Shown here one piece after another: positions 34,434 through 46,672 of a stretch of DNA of 64,000 nt; within the stretch, counting starts at the first letter, position 1, and every line of letters begins with the position of its first letter. Source of the DNA: Paragyromitra xinjiangensis. Its lineage: Eukaryota > Ascomycota > Pezizomycetes > Pezizales > Discinaceae. The notes below the pieces were generated by a model that worked only from the letters and a program-made list of their open reading frames with translations, did not search any database and was not told the origin of the DNA. The DNA lies in contig JBCAMK010000010.1 in the NCBI GenBank assembly GCA_038503065.1, positions 1,054,001 to 1,118,000 on the forward strand. The letters run 5' to 3'. The position numbers and the translations under genes were made by a program.

Positions 34434-37400
34434 GTCTTAAGGCAGAAAACGGCCAAAATAAACCAATTGGAATAGCTTTCAAAGCTAGTTTGGGTGATTC
34501 TCTTTCAGTGAAACTTGATCTACTGGGCTGAGAACATCGTGGGGCTATGCTAGATTATATACGCGAGGAGGATAACAGCTGGATATGTGTGTTTGCTGGT
34601 CAGACATAAATTATGCACGTAGTCAGATATGGGGTTTCAGGTGCCAGCGCCGGCAGTTAATTGTATTAAAAATTGAAGTCGCTGCTTTATGTTGTGTATA
34701 TACTCGTACAAGCTGCATGCATCATGCGGTTCTTCCCCAAGGAGGAGGGGGGGGAACTGTTATGCATGCAACCCGGCGCCTGTACTTTTTTTTTTGATTC
34801 ATGCCTTTTTTTTTATTTCCCTTCTTACGCGCAAGCCCCAACAGAGCTCGATAGCGAATAGGGCGCCAATTGATCAGTGAACCATGTTGGCCGAACTGAC
34901 AGTGGGGCTGATTCTAATCATACAAAGCAACATGTATGCGTTTGTTGTAACACCTCTCTGGCTATTGAGTGAAGCCGATGAGGTTTCAGACAATGATATG
35001 CCGAAGCCGATTGAAAGCTATGTCCGATAATACAACCTTTGATTTATCTATTCAGAACAACGCTTTTTGTGGGCCCAAGTTGCACGAAATCCCCTCTGGC
35101 CGATTCAGTCAGATGTTCATGGGGTTTAGGAACGCTTATTGTTGCGGTACATGAATTAAACGCAATAACAAGATCGACTGCCTAAAAAAAGAAACTAAAA
35201 TTAGAAAAATGAAAGTGGAATGCGTTTCTCAAGATGTTATCGAAACAAGTGACACATGCGTAAGAGAATACGCCGCAGGATCTGCTGTAGAATTCCATTG
35301 GGCAAACCGTTCGTGTTGATTGCTGAACTTGCTCCATCTTGTTTATCCGGAGATCATGAGTTCGCTCTCCAGCACCAGGTTCCTTGCTTTTCCACACGGT
35401 AGATAGCGAAATCTGCGACTGATATTGGCTTCAATCATGATTCAGGTACCCTGCCTAAGGAAAACCTAGCGAGCCGTTCACAGGAATGTCTCGCCCTATG
35501 ATTTTGAGTATTGATATTCTTTCAGTGTGCGACAATCACTCGAATTGACAATCCTGTCATACCTCGCCCCTTTGATCCAGCCTAGAAATTCAGTGCAGAA
35601 ATGAAAGCCTTAAAAGCAGCGACACGCAAACAATGGTTGTATCTTACTTTGTTTCGTTTGTGGTGCCGCCATATACCTTACTAGCAACCAAGCGCCAGCC
35701 CGTTAACATTAAGAGATACGCCGCCACCAGCATACCCGTCACAGCGTGGCTTATCCGCGTTTCGAAGATCCTTCAAAGCATTTGAAGATATCCGTTTTAG
35801 CGATAAATGCCCTAGGAATATCCAATAATGACTCTAGAATGATGTGAAGATATTTGCGGCCTTGTGTTTCGATACGCGCGGATGCATTGCAACGCCGTCT
35901 GGTAACGCGACTGTGCCGCATGTCGATCATTGGCGACCACCTGGAAAACCAGGTCGTTATACTTTAGGTAAAACTCACAAAACGGCGCGAAGAAGCTGTC
36001 AGAGAGTGGTACGGTATTACCGGTAGCCCGTCTATCTCAGAGTTCCAAATGCAGGCTCTATTGCAGCATTCGATTACTCATACTCGATTTTAAATACAAC
36101 TATCTTGAACTGGGCCATGGAATCATACGGAGATCGAGTGATTGATTTTGCTTTGTTTTGGAAACAGTTTATCTGGTGTGGATATGTGCGGAGAGAGACA
36201 TGCATAAAACGCCATCGGGTACCTGTCCCAGAAAAGCAAAACCTTCATGTAGGGACCCGACGATCAAAGGCACCAGACATGGAGTAGGATTCCCCGGATC
36301 CCATTGGTAACTGCAACATCGTACTCACCACCAGCACAGTTCAGATGAACGGGTTCCATACATGAAATATACGACGAAATAACCTACCATGGCATACCAT
36401 CAAAAGACGTAATAACAACTGTTCCGTCATCGCGGATAATTACGAGAAAACGGGACCTGTTTCCGCACGTAACTCCAGATATACTTGGGGCCCGAAGAAA
36501 CTGAGATATCAGATTGATTTCAAGGGAGATCCCAAAAATAAAGCACCTAGCACATGTTACCGTTCGGTAATCAGCAATCTATCTTGATATCAAAAAAAAA
36601 TTGGTGTGGTCGGACGCCAAGTCTTAGCAGCTACTGGAAAGCGGGGTTTGTTTTTCTTCAATGTACGCGGCTGTATTAGGGATTCGGGGAACTCAAGATG
36701 TCAGAATTACAGAAGCACCATGGCAAGGAGGAAAGATGTCGAAAAGAAAGGAAAAGAAAAAGCTAGCACTAGTGAGCATTGAGTGATCAGTAATTCATCT
36801 TGAAATCAAACGACCTTCGACCAAAAGTGTCAGGTCCTCATGACTTGATTCCAGCAAGAAGTGGATCTGTTTGGTTGCAATTCTTCGTCTTTCGTGGCGT
36901 TTCACTTACTTGCCGTGTGTCTCGATGAAAAAAGCCGCTTCCTTACCGAGAACGAGTGATCCTTCATGAACCACATCCGTCATTTTGCTGCCAGAAGAAA
37001 TTATCGGCAAGTCTAGTAGATGCGATCACTCGCATGAGATCCGTTACCATGGCCCGTTTTCAAAGAAAAACCTTACTCCCGGGACACGCTGCCGGAACAC
37101 AGCATATGTCGGTGTCAAGTCGGCTTGGGCCGATTGGGTTTTTCGATCTGAGGATTAACGAGAGTTCCCACCATACCCTCACCAACGACGAATCACAGGT
37201 GCCCAAAACTTTGTCATCAAACCTTATGTCTTACCGTTTCGACATGAATTATGGAAGACAGAGCTTCCAGCAGCAGAGGGGCCCTCAGTTCCCGCCAAAA
37301 AACTCCACAATCGAGATACTCTATGAGCTCTATTTGCGCAATTCGGTATTAGGTTGAGTTGTCCGCCCGCCGCCCGTCCTTCGTTGTCTGCTAGATTACA

Positions 37401-39896
37401 CCGACAAGTCTGATAGGTTGCTGCCATGATCTATATCCATCGCTGATGCGAAACAGTGATCCCACCGCGGAACGATGGTGTTTCAGCGAGCAAAGAGACC
37501 ATCCGCGGCACGAACAATGTAACTTTGCCAGCTCTTCAGGGAACGTACGTGTTCTCGAGTTGACTGTATCGTTGTCTCTATTGCTGTTCAATGTTCGCCG
37601 TGGAAGTCCACGGAACATGTCCCATTGAGACGGATTAGGTGGGTGATTGTTCCCATGAGCTTTGCCGTTGTTGCCGATATCTAATTTGGTGTTCATCGAA
37701 ACGTGAAATGGTTGTAAACAGAACGAGATGGCTTTTCGCCATCACAAAGCGTCCCGAACACCCCGCATGTAGGTGTGACCACCATTTCACGCTAATTGAT
37801 GAAAACTGTGGGGTTTATTTTTTTTTGCCCGTGCCTGGAGATGCTTCCAAACGGCAGCGTTTGCCATGGAGCAAGCAGGCGTTTCGCTAGGCACCCCGCA
37901 AAAATTAGGTAAGGTGAGGGGGAAGGAGAAAAAGAAAAAGATGAATCGGAGCGTTCGTGAGTGGTTGACGGTGGCCTGAGGAGGTTAGCCCGTGCACGAC
38001 ATGTCTCGGGGAACCGGTTGGAGTGTTTTTTTTCGGAGGTTGGAGTGGGGGACAGATTGTGTGGTACGCTACTCCGACCCGGTATTCAGAGCTCTTGGTC
38101 GAGAAAAGCTCCGGGGGGGGGGGAAATCCGGCCAAGCGATTGGTGGCACGTGGAGTTAATCGTCGTCGAGGCGTTTGCGTGGGGTTTTTTATTTTTTTTC
38201 CCCGTACTTTCAGATTCTCGCAGCTAATAATGGCGTGCATGTCGGAAATGATCGTTTCCACAGGTTAAGTATTTATCGGACTGTCGAGGCCAGGTTCACA
38301 TGACGGGGGGACCTAAGGCAATTGGCTTATGCCACACTTCAGTTAGCACACGGCAAATGAGCAGCGAGCAGTGGGCAGAGGGCACATACTACCTGCCTGC
38401 TCAGCACAGTGCTGATAGCGATAGAGGTTTAATAAACACATCGCCGAGGATGGAGGAGAATTCAGAGAATAAAAGCAGAAAAAGGCTAGAATTAAGAAGA
38501 AGAGAGCAGTGACGTTGGACGTACCAGTAATAATAAGAGAAGGACCGGAAAAACAAAGGATTCTTATTAGAAACAGCCCGCAATCGCGAACGTCAGCTGC
38601 TCGCCCAAACAAGTAGTTATATTATGTACATACACGCGTTCAGTACCTCTTGCACTCAGCATGGAAGCTCCTACCACATCGCATCTCCGATTCCGCATCG
38701 CGGGTGTGGGAAGCAGTGGCGTGAAACCTGCTCACCGACTCGCATATAGATACATGGAGTTACTGTGCAGTTGCCGGTCGGGACATGCAGAGACCGCAAT
38801 CCCAGTAACGCTCCCACCCCACCTGCTTGGGCTACATAGATGTATGCGCCCTACAGACATGGAGGGAGAGAGAGCTTCTCTCCTTTCTCGATGCCAGTAA
38901 ATATCTACATGTATAACGGAGCCAGGCTGGCGGTGACGGACGATTAACGAGGATAAGGCCTGTCTGTACTCTTCGCCTGCCTACATGCGTACATGCGTGC
39001 GTACATACTACATACATACATTCGTTCATCCCCCCCCCCCATCACACTCGACTCTCAACGACCGACGAGGATAGAGTATCATCGCCCGAGGAGAATGGTC
39101 CTGTGCGAGCAGACCCTGTATGTACAGCACCGTACCTCTGTGTACAATAATATGATGCGCGTAGCTGAGTGAGGCAGAGCAGAAAAAACTGGCGCTTTTT
39201 AGCTCAACGACCTGCAACTTGGCCGAACGAGACTCTACGGCCCTCGACGACAATTCAGACACATCAGCGGAGGAAACAGTCCGACACAAACAAAACGACA
39301 CGGCCAGGTGGGCTGAGCCACAGGGGATCGTCAACTCGCGCACCGCTCTGGATAGGTAGAGTACATACCTCTCGCGCTCTCCTCCAAATTTCTCGCTCAT
39401 CGACGCTTTGCTTTTTCTTTGTTTCACCTCTCACAAATATCAGAGCCTGCCTGTCTCATAACCAGGTGCCGGGAACGAGGATCCGTTCGGCACTTGTCTG
39501 ACGATTTCCAGGCCGAAGCGGGGCTGTCAGGAAGAGCCTCATTCTTCGTCTCGTCTCGTCACTATCATTTTTATTCCTTTTTTATTTCTGGAAAATTTCC
39601 GGTCCGTCTACTCTAGTCGCACGTCCATCTCGTCCCGCTTCCGCGCCAGTCGGTTGGGGAGCTCATCGCCTTTCCAACGACACGGTTAGGCTTTGGCGCA
39701 CAACATCGTCGTTCTCGTGAGCTTGGCTGTGTGGGATTGAATCAGATTGGCTGGCTGCAACACCCATTGACACCCTTCAGTTCACCTGTCGTAATTGAAG
39801 CTACAAGGGATTCGTGGCCTTAAATCCAACGGTAATTCATCGCCGTTTTCAAACAACAGACTATCACGGAAAAGTGTAACTCAGTAATCGCCCAAC
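34434..39896. other. Long gene-poor region (5.5 kb)
   Basis: No ORF with domain content and no spliced gene I could build. It contains homopolymers (G11 near 38112, C10 near 39031) and a tacatac/tacatgcg microsatellite (about 38980-39025). The right 1 kb is probably the long promoter and 5' UTR of the copper-fist gene. A spliced gene of short exons could hide here. Confidence 0.45.
38980..39040. repeat. Microsatellite (tacatgcg/tacatac) and poly-C run
   Basis: Degenerate tacatgcg and catacatacat units run into ten C at about 39031-39040. Confidence 0.7.
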
Positions 39897-42076
39897 ATGC
39901 CGATGATGAAAGGTATCAAGTTTGCCTGGTAACATCCCCTTCGACTACTGCCTCCCTCCCTCCCATTCTCTCTCCCATCCCTTTCCCCTTGTGTTCCTGC
40001 TCCGTAGTATTATCCTTCTCGGGATAGAGAAGCTCAATGTCGATCTCCAGCTCCGAAAAGAATGATCTGCTAACCGTTGAGTAGCGAACCTTGTATTCGG
40101 GGTCATCGTTCATCAAAGTGTAATCACAGCGATCGTGTCTTGGTGCAGGTTCGAAAACCTGGAAGGCCATTAAGCAGTTGCCCTCATACTCTCTCTTCCT
40201 CGTCTCCAGGCACATTTGTCCACTCGGTATCTACTGGTACTTCGAGAGAAAATGGGACAGGCGGAAACGATGCTTGTGGAGGGATAAACTGCAGCTGCGA
40301 CGTTACATCCGTTGCTATTCCCAAAAGTAACTATCTCCTTCATTCCGTCTCTGTGGTTGGAGGACCCTGTTGATTTAGTGGCTTTCAGTTGCGTCGTGTG
40401 CTTGTGGGACCTCGAAGCATCATGAGCCGCCCCCGAGGCCACCGTCATTGTCAATAGCACCATCATTATCACAGAGCCCTACCATGGCCTCTCACTCGAC
40501 ACTGATGGCGTCACCAATATCGCCCACCTCCCCAACCATCGTATCAGCCAGCTCGTTGACCAATGGCTCTGCCAATAGGATCAACAAACCGCAAAGATTA
40601 AAGAAGAGAAATGGGATCGCTGGGGATGGGCCTGGGAGGAGAACAAGCTTTATTGGGGAGGAGATCGCGCTTGAACTGTTATTGGAGAAAGAAAGAGAAA
40701 GAAGTACAAGCGCCGAATCTGTAAAAATGGAGAAGACAGGGAGCTGCTGCGGCATTCCGAACGGGAACGGGCATGTGAATGATCATATGACCGGGCACGC
40801 GGTGCAAGAGTTTGTACCAGTCTTTCCAGCAAACATTGAGAACAGGACGGATCAATTCCATCCACAGCAGCAACAATTTTCGCATTTCCAGAATGGGAGG
40901 GTAGCGGTAGGAGGCCCAAAGCTAGCTTCCATAACAAATGGGAGCTCGGGGTTCAAACTGGATATGGACATGAATGACATGCTATCTCTAGATAATTGGA
41001 GTTCGGGGGGAAATGAATCGCCGTCATGGACACAATCCCAACCTACATCCAAAAAAATAATATGTTGTGGTAATAAATCTCCACAAACCCAATTACAGCA
41101 TCCAGACATGCATCAAGTACCGCCAAACCCACAAACGCATCCCTGCTGCGCCGGCGGATGCAACACCAATCTAATCAAGCCTCCACTTCCGATACAGCAA
41201 CAACCAATATCTGTTCCATATGGAACAGGCCAATTTTATCCCCCACCACATTATCCGCCACCCCCATACATCGCAACCCCAAACTTCCAACAAACGACCT
41301 CCGTGTGGCCACATCCTACTTCAACCATTAATCACCCACTTACGCCTCAAGAATTGGCCTGGCTGCAACAGCAGAGGGCGGCTGGCGTGTTCGGACAACC
41401 GCCGCCAAGTTCTGTGGCTATGCCCCCCATAGCTAATGGTGCCCAGGTGGATAGTTGGGCGCATGCTTGTAATTGTGGGCCTGGCTGCGACTGTCTAGGG
41501 TGTGCGACACATCCGTTTAACCGCAGGACAGTAGAATATGTTAAAGGAATACAACAATTCATGGAGGGCGACTATCATCCGCATTCCCCCCATAATAATT
41601 CCCACCCCCGTATTTTCCCTCAACTTTCTCAAACGCAACCGCAACAAAATGGATTTGGAAGCAGTACGTCTATTTCTCCTACCAATCTTACCGAAACCCC
41701 TACAACAGCGACCACGGCGGATGTTTTCAGCAACAATATCACCACTCCAACCCCAGTAGCTTCTTCACCTTCATCCCGCAACGGCGCATCTCACACGCGG
41801 GAGGAGCACAGTACTCACCAATTATCTCCCTCTCCATCGCAAGACGGCGAGAGCGGGACTGGTGGCACACCAGGCGGTACCGATAACGGCGGCGAGCTCT
41901 CACCGAGCAACTTTTTCTATGTCGATTATCCATTTGGGACATGTGCACAAACAGAGGCAGGATGTAAGTGCGGCGAGGGGTGTACTTGTGTTGGCTGTTT
42001 GACACATGGAGGACATGACGGCGTTGTGTTGGAGGGTAATGTGGATGAGAACGGACAATGGGGTTGGCAGATTTAA
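39897..42076 (+). CDS. Copper-fist transcription factor (Mac1/Cuf1/Grisea-like)
   Basis: Proposed exons 39897-39928, 40085-40326, 40458-42076 (630 aa, all in phase). The first intron splits the copper fist after MPMMKGIKFAC. The fist has Cys11, Cys14, Cys23 and His25, then the DNA minor-groove motif RKPGRP (34-39) and SSCPH. A cysteine pair CSC follows near residue 77. The long middle part is Gln/Pro/Ser-rich. Near the C-terminus are two cysteine clusters of the form C-x-C-x3-C-x-C-x2-C-x2-H: CNCGPGCDCLGCATH (429-443) and CKCGEGCTCVGCLTH (594-608). In Mac1-type regulators such clusters bind Cu(I) and switch off activation. This suggests a nuclear activator of high-affinity copper uptake under copper shortage. 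The fist between SSCPH and AIPK is longer than usual, so a small extra intron is possible. Confidence 0.93.
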
Positions 42077-42712
42077 TAAGGGAGGTGGGGGCTTTGCGCA
42101 CATTTTCTGTGCTTGATATTTATTTTTTCTTTCTTTATGCCACTCTCTCTCTCCTTTCTGGTTTTTTTCCTTTTGTTTACGTTATTTCATTTTTAGCTGG
42201 GTGAAGGTCACGGTTATTAAAAGTTTCTAGTGTAGAAGGTTTTATTGGTACTGTGTTGATGTTCACGCATGCGCCACATATCTGGCGCCATGTGTAGGTG
42301 GTCCTGGAGGCGCTTTGGTAGACATGGCAAGTCGGCTGAATGATTACGAAAGATATGTATATATATAGTTGATAGGAGCTTAGGGAGTTTGTATGCGGGA
42401 GGATGACTATCTCCATTATCATAAAATGTCACTCGACAGCGTCTCTTCCGTACCGAGGTTTGGGCCGGGGATTACCGGATCTGCAGGGCGATGTCATTAC
42501 TCCGCCCCAGCCAAGACATGTAGCGTGTGCCCACGCGATCGATAGCTAAAGTAACTCAACCACATCTCGACCAACCCCACTCATCCAAACAGCTCGGAGG
42601 AGGGAGAGAGAGCAAGAAAGAGAGAAAGAGACGGGGAAGTTTCTCCCAAGATCGCATTTGCAAGGAAACGCCTGTTACATAATTGCGCATATCCCTTCAA
42701 TTGGATCCATAG
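42077..42712. other. Intergenic region
   Basis: 3' end of the copper-fist gene and promoter of the next gene, including a GA-rich stretch at about 42598-42640. No other feature. Confidence 0.55.
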
Positions 42713-43841
42713 ATGTTTGCGCGCCTTTCTCAAATATCTCGTCATCTAAGCTCTGTCGCACGGCCAATGACTTCCAACGTCAGTAGCAGCAGCGAGCTAT
42801 TCGCAAAACCAATCCACACAGCCGCTTGCCTGATTATAGGCGACGAGGTACTTAATGGAAAGGTTGTTACGATATCACTCAAGAGCCACACTGGTACCTG
42901 AGCTGACGCTAAACCCTGCTAGACCATCGACACCAACTCACCTTATTTCGCAAAATATTGTTTCGACCTAGGGATCGAACTTAAGCGTGTCGAGGTCATT
43001 GCAGACGATAAAGATGAAATCATTGAAGCTACCCGCCGCATGAGCACCAATTATGACTTTGTCGTTACTTCTGGTGGGATCGGGCCCACGTATGCCTCCT
43101 CGCGAAAAAAATAAAACACAATAAATTACCTCTCCTCGATCTTACTAATAAAGCTATTTACAGCCACGACGACATAACTTACCCTTCTATCGCCGCTGCC
43201 TTCAACCTGCCTCTTACCCTCCATGCAGAAACAGGACGTCGCATGCGTCTTCTTTCAAAACCTAAGCCCAACACCGCCCCTTTCGACTGGGACACGCCGT
43301 CGCCCACGCTCACGGCGCGATTACGAATGGCCGAACTCCCAGAGGGACCGTCGGTAAAGATTGTGTACGTGTCGGATTCAGTATGGGTGCCTATATGCGT
43401 CGTAAACTACAATATACACATTCTACCAGGGGTACCAAGTATCTTCGTAAACTTGCTGGAGGGGCTGAGACCGATACTTGAGAAGGAGAAGAGAGTCGGA
43501 AATAAGAAGATGACAAGGGTGCTGATTAGTACGCCGCTGCATGAGAGTGAGGTGGCAAGCTTCTTGACAGAGTTGCAGGAAAAGGTTAAGAGCAGAGGAG
43601 TCAAAGTTGGGAGCTATCCAAGGTGAGCTCAAACTGAGAAAGTGCCTGGCTGGCGGCGTAGGCTGATTTTCAACTTTATAGATGGGGTAAGGATCACAAT
43701 ACCGTTACCCTGGTCGGCTCAGATAAGGATTACATCGAAGGACTGGTTAAGGAGGTTGAAGAAGGGATTCGAGGTGTGAGAATTACCGTTGAAGGCGAGG
43801 ACGAGGTGGAGGACCAGACTCTAGTCGAAAAACAGAGCTAG
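42713..43841 (+). CDS. MoaB/Mog-domain (molybdopterin-binding, CinA-like) protein
   Basis: Proposed exons 42713-42862, 42923-43089, 43164-43622, 43682-43841 (311 aa; all GT-AG, in phase). The domain starts AACLIIGDEVLNGK and continues TIDTNSPYFAKYCFDLGIEL, VTSGGIGPT-HDDIT, the conserved core of MoCF_biosynth/CinA N-terminal folds. Later ILPGVPSIF matches the family's PGVP motif. About 40 N-terminal residues before it (Arg- and Ser-rich, MFARLSQISRHLSSVARP) look like a mitochondrial presequence. Homologues include the N-terminal domain of eukaryotic FAD synthase (FLAD1) and bacterial CinA/pyrophosphatases, so hydrolysis of a nucleotide or pyrophosphate bond (FAD or NAD related) is possible. 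Function in fungi is not established here. Confidence 0.9.
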
Positions 43842-44866
43842 GTAGCAGACTTTATAACAATTATGACGATGCTAGATCTAAATACATATTTTAACGTCAA
43901 TTTTTATCTCCCTGCGTATCATGGATAGTATAAATATAAAGATCAGGTCGAATTCCTCAACAAATAACTATACCGCTTTCCATAGCGTAGGCAGTCAGTC
44001 ATTGAACGCGAAACTAAGTTGCATAGAGGGAAGTAATTGATATTACGTGTTTATTTGTTAGAAAAAAGGGGTGGCTGGGCACACCATCCCAGGTCTACGG
44101 AGAAGCCAGCATAAAGAAACTCGTATCCAATAATCAAGTCTTTGTCTGTTTCAGAGACTTGACCAGCTACAGTACATACATGCACATGTGGCTTCATGCA
44201 GACTGTTGTGGGAATGTGCACAGGATTCCATTCATCTTTCAGGCTCGTGGCAAAGGCTTAAACAGCAAAAATTAGCCACAGAACCCCATCTGCTATCCCT
44301 TGTCCTATAATAATCTTATTGGAGGTTGTACTGTGGTAACTTGGGAGGGGACCTCACAACCACGCTAAGTCATTAGAATATCTTCTATAGGCAAGGCGTT
44401 AACTGAAAGGGCTAAGCAAAGGTTTTCTGCCGCCTTACCGATAGAGGTAATTCCACAAGGTTCCTCTCTCCAGTTATATTTTTATGCTTGCCGTGTGATA
44501 CTTTACTAAGGCTATTACCTAAGATATTGATATTACAGCAGAATGCGCGTCATAGAAGAATGATTGCAACTCAAGCTAAACCTTCTCTGTGCTGTGAGAC
44601 AAGATATGTTAATCAATGCCCGGAAAAGAAGAATTCCCCGACAATAACCCTAACCCATGACTCAGAGTCCCTGTGATGCCATTTACCCCACAGTTCTGGC
44701 ATTCAGCATCCCGTCAGACGGCTAGTGACCTGCAGCGCCGCAATATCTTCCTATCAGGTTCATCTGTGCACAAGCACATATCATTTATTTATTCTGACTC
44801 TCAACGATACCTACTCTAGTAGCCAAAGACATTCACGACCTGCATTACGAAGCCCCACCACCCAAA
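43842..44866. other. Intergenic region upstream of racemase gene
   Basis: No ORF of note. It includes HGATAR-like sites (for example CTATCA, the complement of TGATAG, at 44751-44756) in the last 120 bp before the racemase ATG. Confidence 0.5.
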
Positions 44867-45589
44867 ATGACCATTTCGATCTTAATCATAAATCCCAACT
44901 CTACAGTTTCTATGACAAGCGCGCTAGAGCCCCTCCTCCAATCCCTAGGCATGTCTGATGTAAAATACACCTTTTTCACCGCTCCGTTTCCTGCACCACC
45001 TTCCATCGACGATGAAGATTCTGCCAGACTCTCAGCCGAAGTCAGCCTTCCTCTCGTTCTCCCGCTCATACAAAACCACCATGGTTTCGTCGTGGCTTGC
45101 TATAGCGAACACCCCCTTGTACCGTTGCTGAGAGCCGAGACTACAAAACCTGTAGTTGGTATCTTCGAAGCCAGTATAACACAGTCACTTCAACTACTCC
45201 GGGGCAACGAGCGCTTCGGTATCGTCACCACGGGCAAGGGTTGGGAGGCGCTATTAACAGATGGGACAGAACGGTTCCTCGGTGGTGAGAAAGGCGGGAA
45301 AAGGTTCGCAGGAGTGGAGAGTACGGGATTGAGTGCGAAGGAGCTACACGAAGTTGACAAAGTGGAAGTTGACAAGAGGATCAAAGAAGCTGCAGTAAGT
45401 TTGTTACGAAAAGGAAACGTCAAGGCGGTTTGTTTAGGGTGTGCTGGGATGGCTGGGATGGGGGAAGCGGTAAGGGCAGCGGCGAAGGACGAGGGCGAGG
45501 AAGGGGTGAGAGTTGTAGATGGGGTTTGTGCAGGGTCGGTAGAAGTAGTGGGGCTGATTAGGTGTGGGTTTGGCCAGGAGGGGAACTAA
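44867..45589 (+). CDS. Asp/Glu/hydantoin racemase (Dcg1-like)
   Basis: Single exon, 240 aa. It starts MTISILIINPNSTVSMT, the Asp/Glu/hydantoin racemase N-terminus (INPNS/T motif). The two catalytic-type cysteines are present: VACYSEHPLV (about Cys 83) and CLGCAGMAGM (about Cys 191). ESP-like substrate loop equivalents (GIFEASITQSL, RFGIVTTGKGW) also fit. Enzymes of this family interconvert D- and L-5-substituted hydantoins or allantoin. Yeast DCG1 sits in the DAL allantoin cluster. In this window the next plus-strand gene is an NCS1 permease, which fits a role in hydantoin/allantoin use. The length is normal for the family. Cytosolic; no signal peptide. Confidence 0.92.
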   Translation: MTISILIINPNSTVSMTSALEPLLQSLGMSDVKYTFFTAPFPAPPSIDDEDSARLSAEVSLPLVLPLIQNHHGFVVACYSEHPLVPLLRAETTKPVVGIFEASITQSLQLLRGNERFGIVTTGKGWEALLTDGTERFLGGEKGGKRFAGVESTGLSAKELHEVDKVEVDKRIKEAAVSLLRKGNVKAVCLGCAGMAGMGEAVRAAAKDEGEEGVRVVDGVCAGSVEVVGLIRCGFGQEGN

Positions 45590-45916
45590 TGGTCTGGGCT
45601 TGCTGAAGCAAGTTTCCGGTGGTGGTTTTTTTCCATCCCTCTAGACACCATTGCAAATCGGAAGTTAAAAGGTTGCCAAAGCAGATACAAGAAATCATCA
45701 GATAAATTATAAACATCAAACACTGCCTGCTAAGGTATCCGCTATCTTAAATACTAGCCAAACAGCTTTCCTGTTGCCGATTGCCCACTTAGCGTCGTAT
45801 CCCCCGAACTTATACAAGGAAACAATCAAGAAAAAAACTACAGTCAAAAGCTAAGGTTAATTTCATGATACCTTCCCTCCACAATGAAAGATAAATAGTA
45901 GAAGCATACTTTACGC

Positions 45917-46039
45917 TTATCTGAAGCAATTAAATCCGCAGCAGCTGAAACGGCTGTAAGGCCTGACACCGTGCTTATTTGCAGTGAACCCAAGGCCAAA
46001 GCGGCGACCACCAGTAGCTTTTGAGTAAGTGAAAGGCAT
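45917..46039 (-). CDS. Possible 40-residue microprotein, Cys-rich C-terminus
   Basis: A 41-codon ORF starts at an ATG in good context (CACACACC before ATG on the minus strand). It reads MPFTYSKATGGRRFGLGFT at the N-terminus and ends SRFSCCGFNCFR, rich in Gly, Arg, Phe and Cys. I do not recognise a family. Its non-random composition and start context are the only support. A second frame of the same DNA reads like a signal peptide but has no start codon. It may be chance. Confidence 0.3.
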   Translation of the reverse strand: MPFTYSKATGGRRFGLGFTANKHGVRPYSRFSCCGFNCFR

Positions 46040-46640
46040 GGTGTGTGTTTGAGATGATTAAGATTTAACTAAAGCGTTGTTAGAGGAGTCTGAATGGGAG
46101 AAAACGATGTATTGGGATTGGGGAGAGTCTTACTGAATCTAGGATGTGGTTTAAAATGCTGTTTGGGCGGTTGAATCTATTAGGTAGATCTATGAATTCC
46201 TGAACGCATCTTTTAGAGGTAAGGTCCCGAGTTTAAATAGGGCGTCAAACTTAAATAGGAGACTATAAGTGGCGAATGAGCTCACGGTTGGTGCCAGCGA
46301 CTTTCAAGGTACTGAAAAACAAGATTAAGCTTGGAGACCTCTGGGCTTGCCGCATACATGCACCAGTACTCCTGGTAGCTGAACCTATTTGCAACCTGCA
46401 TTCGCGTATGGGATAGTGACGTAGGGCTTGGCTATAGTGCCACGATCGTGGCGCTGGCGTGGCGCAGGTATGGGCCGATGTGCCCTGCAATTCGCTGGAG
46501 ACAGTCCCAACGAGTCCTAGGGTTTAGGGCCCTCACTGGTCCGTGGATGTTCTCGAAATTTTCTTTCTCCAGCCATTCGACTTCCTCAATCACTCTCACC
46601 ACTCATCGCAGTCTTTTTGTTTGTCAAATCTTTGCTTCGC

Positions 46641-46672
46641 ATCCATCCATCCATCCACCCATTCATTCATCC
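46641..46672. repeat. (catc/cattc)n microsatellite
   Basis: Short tandem atcc/attc units: four atcc followed by attcattcatcc. Confidence 0.7.

Noticed and set aside
35182..35397. Minus-strand 71-aa ORF with GERTHDLRI
   Set aside because: No domain, no start context and no neighbouring exon; looks like chance.
36540..36830. Two similar stretches (atctatcttgatatcaa / attcatcttgaaatcaa) as a repeat pair
   Set aside because: Similarity is short and weak, with no extended homology or inverted ends.
41739..42101. Minus-strand 120-aa ORF opposite the copper-fist gene
   Set aside because: It is fully antisense to the conserved cysteine clusters, so a shadow ORF.
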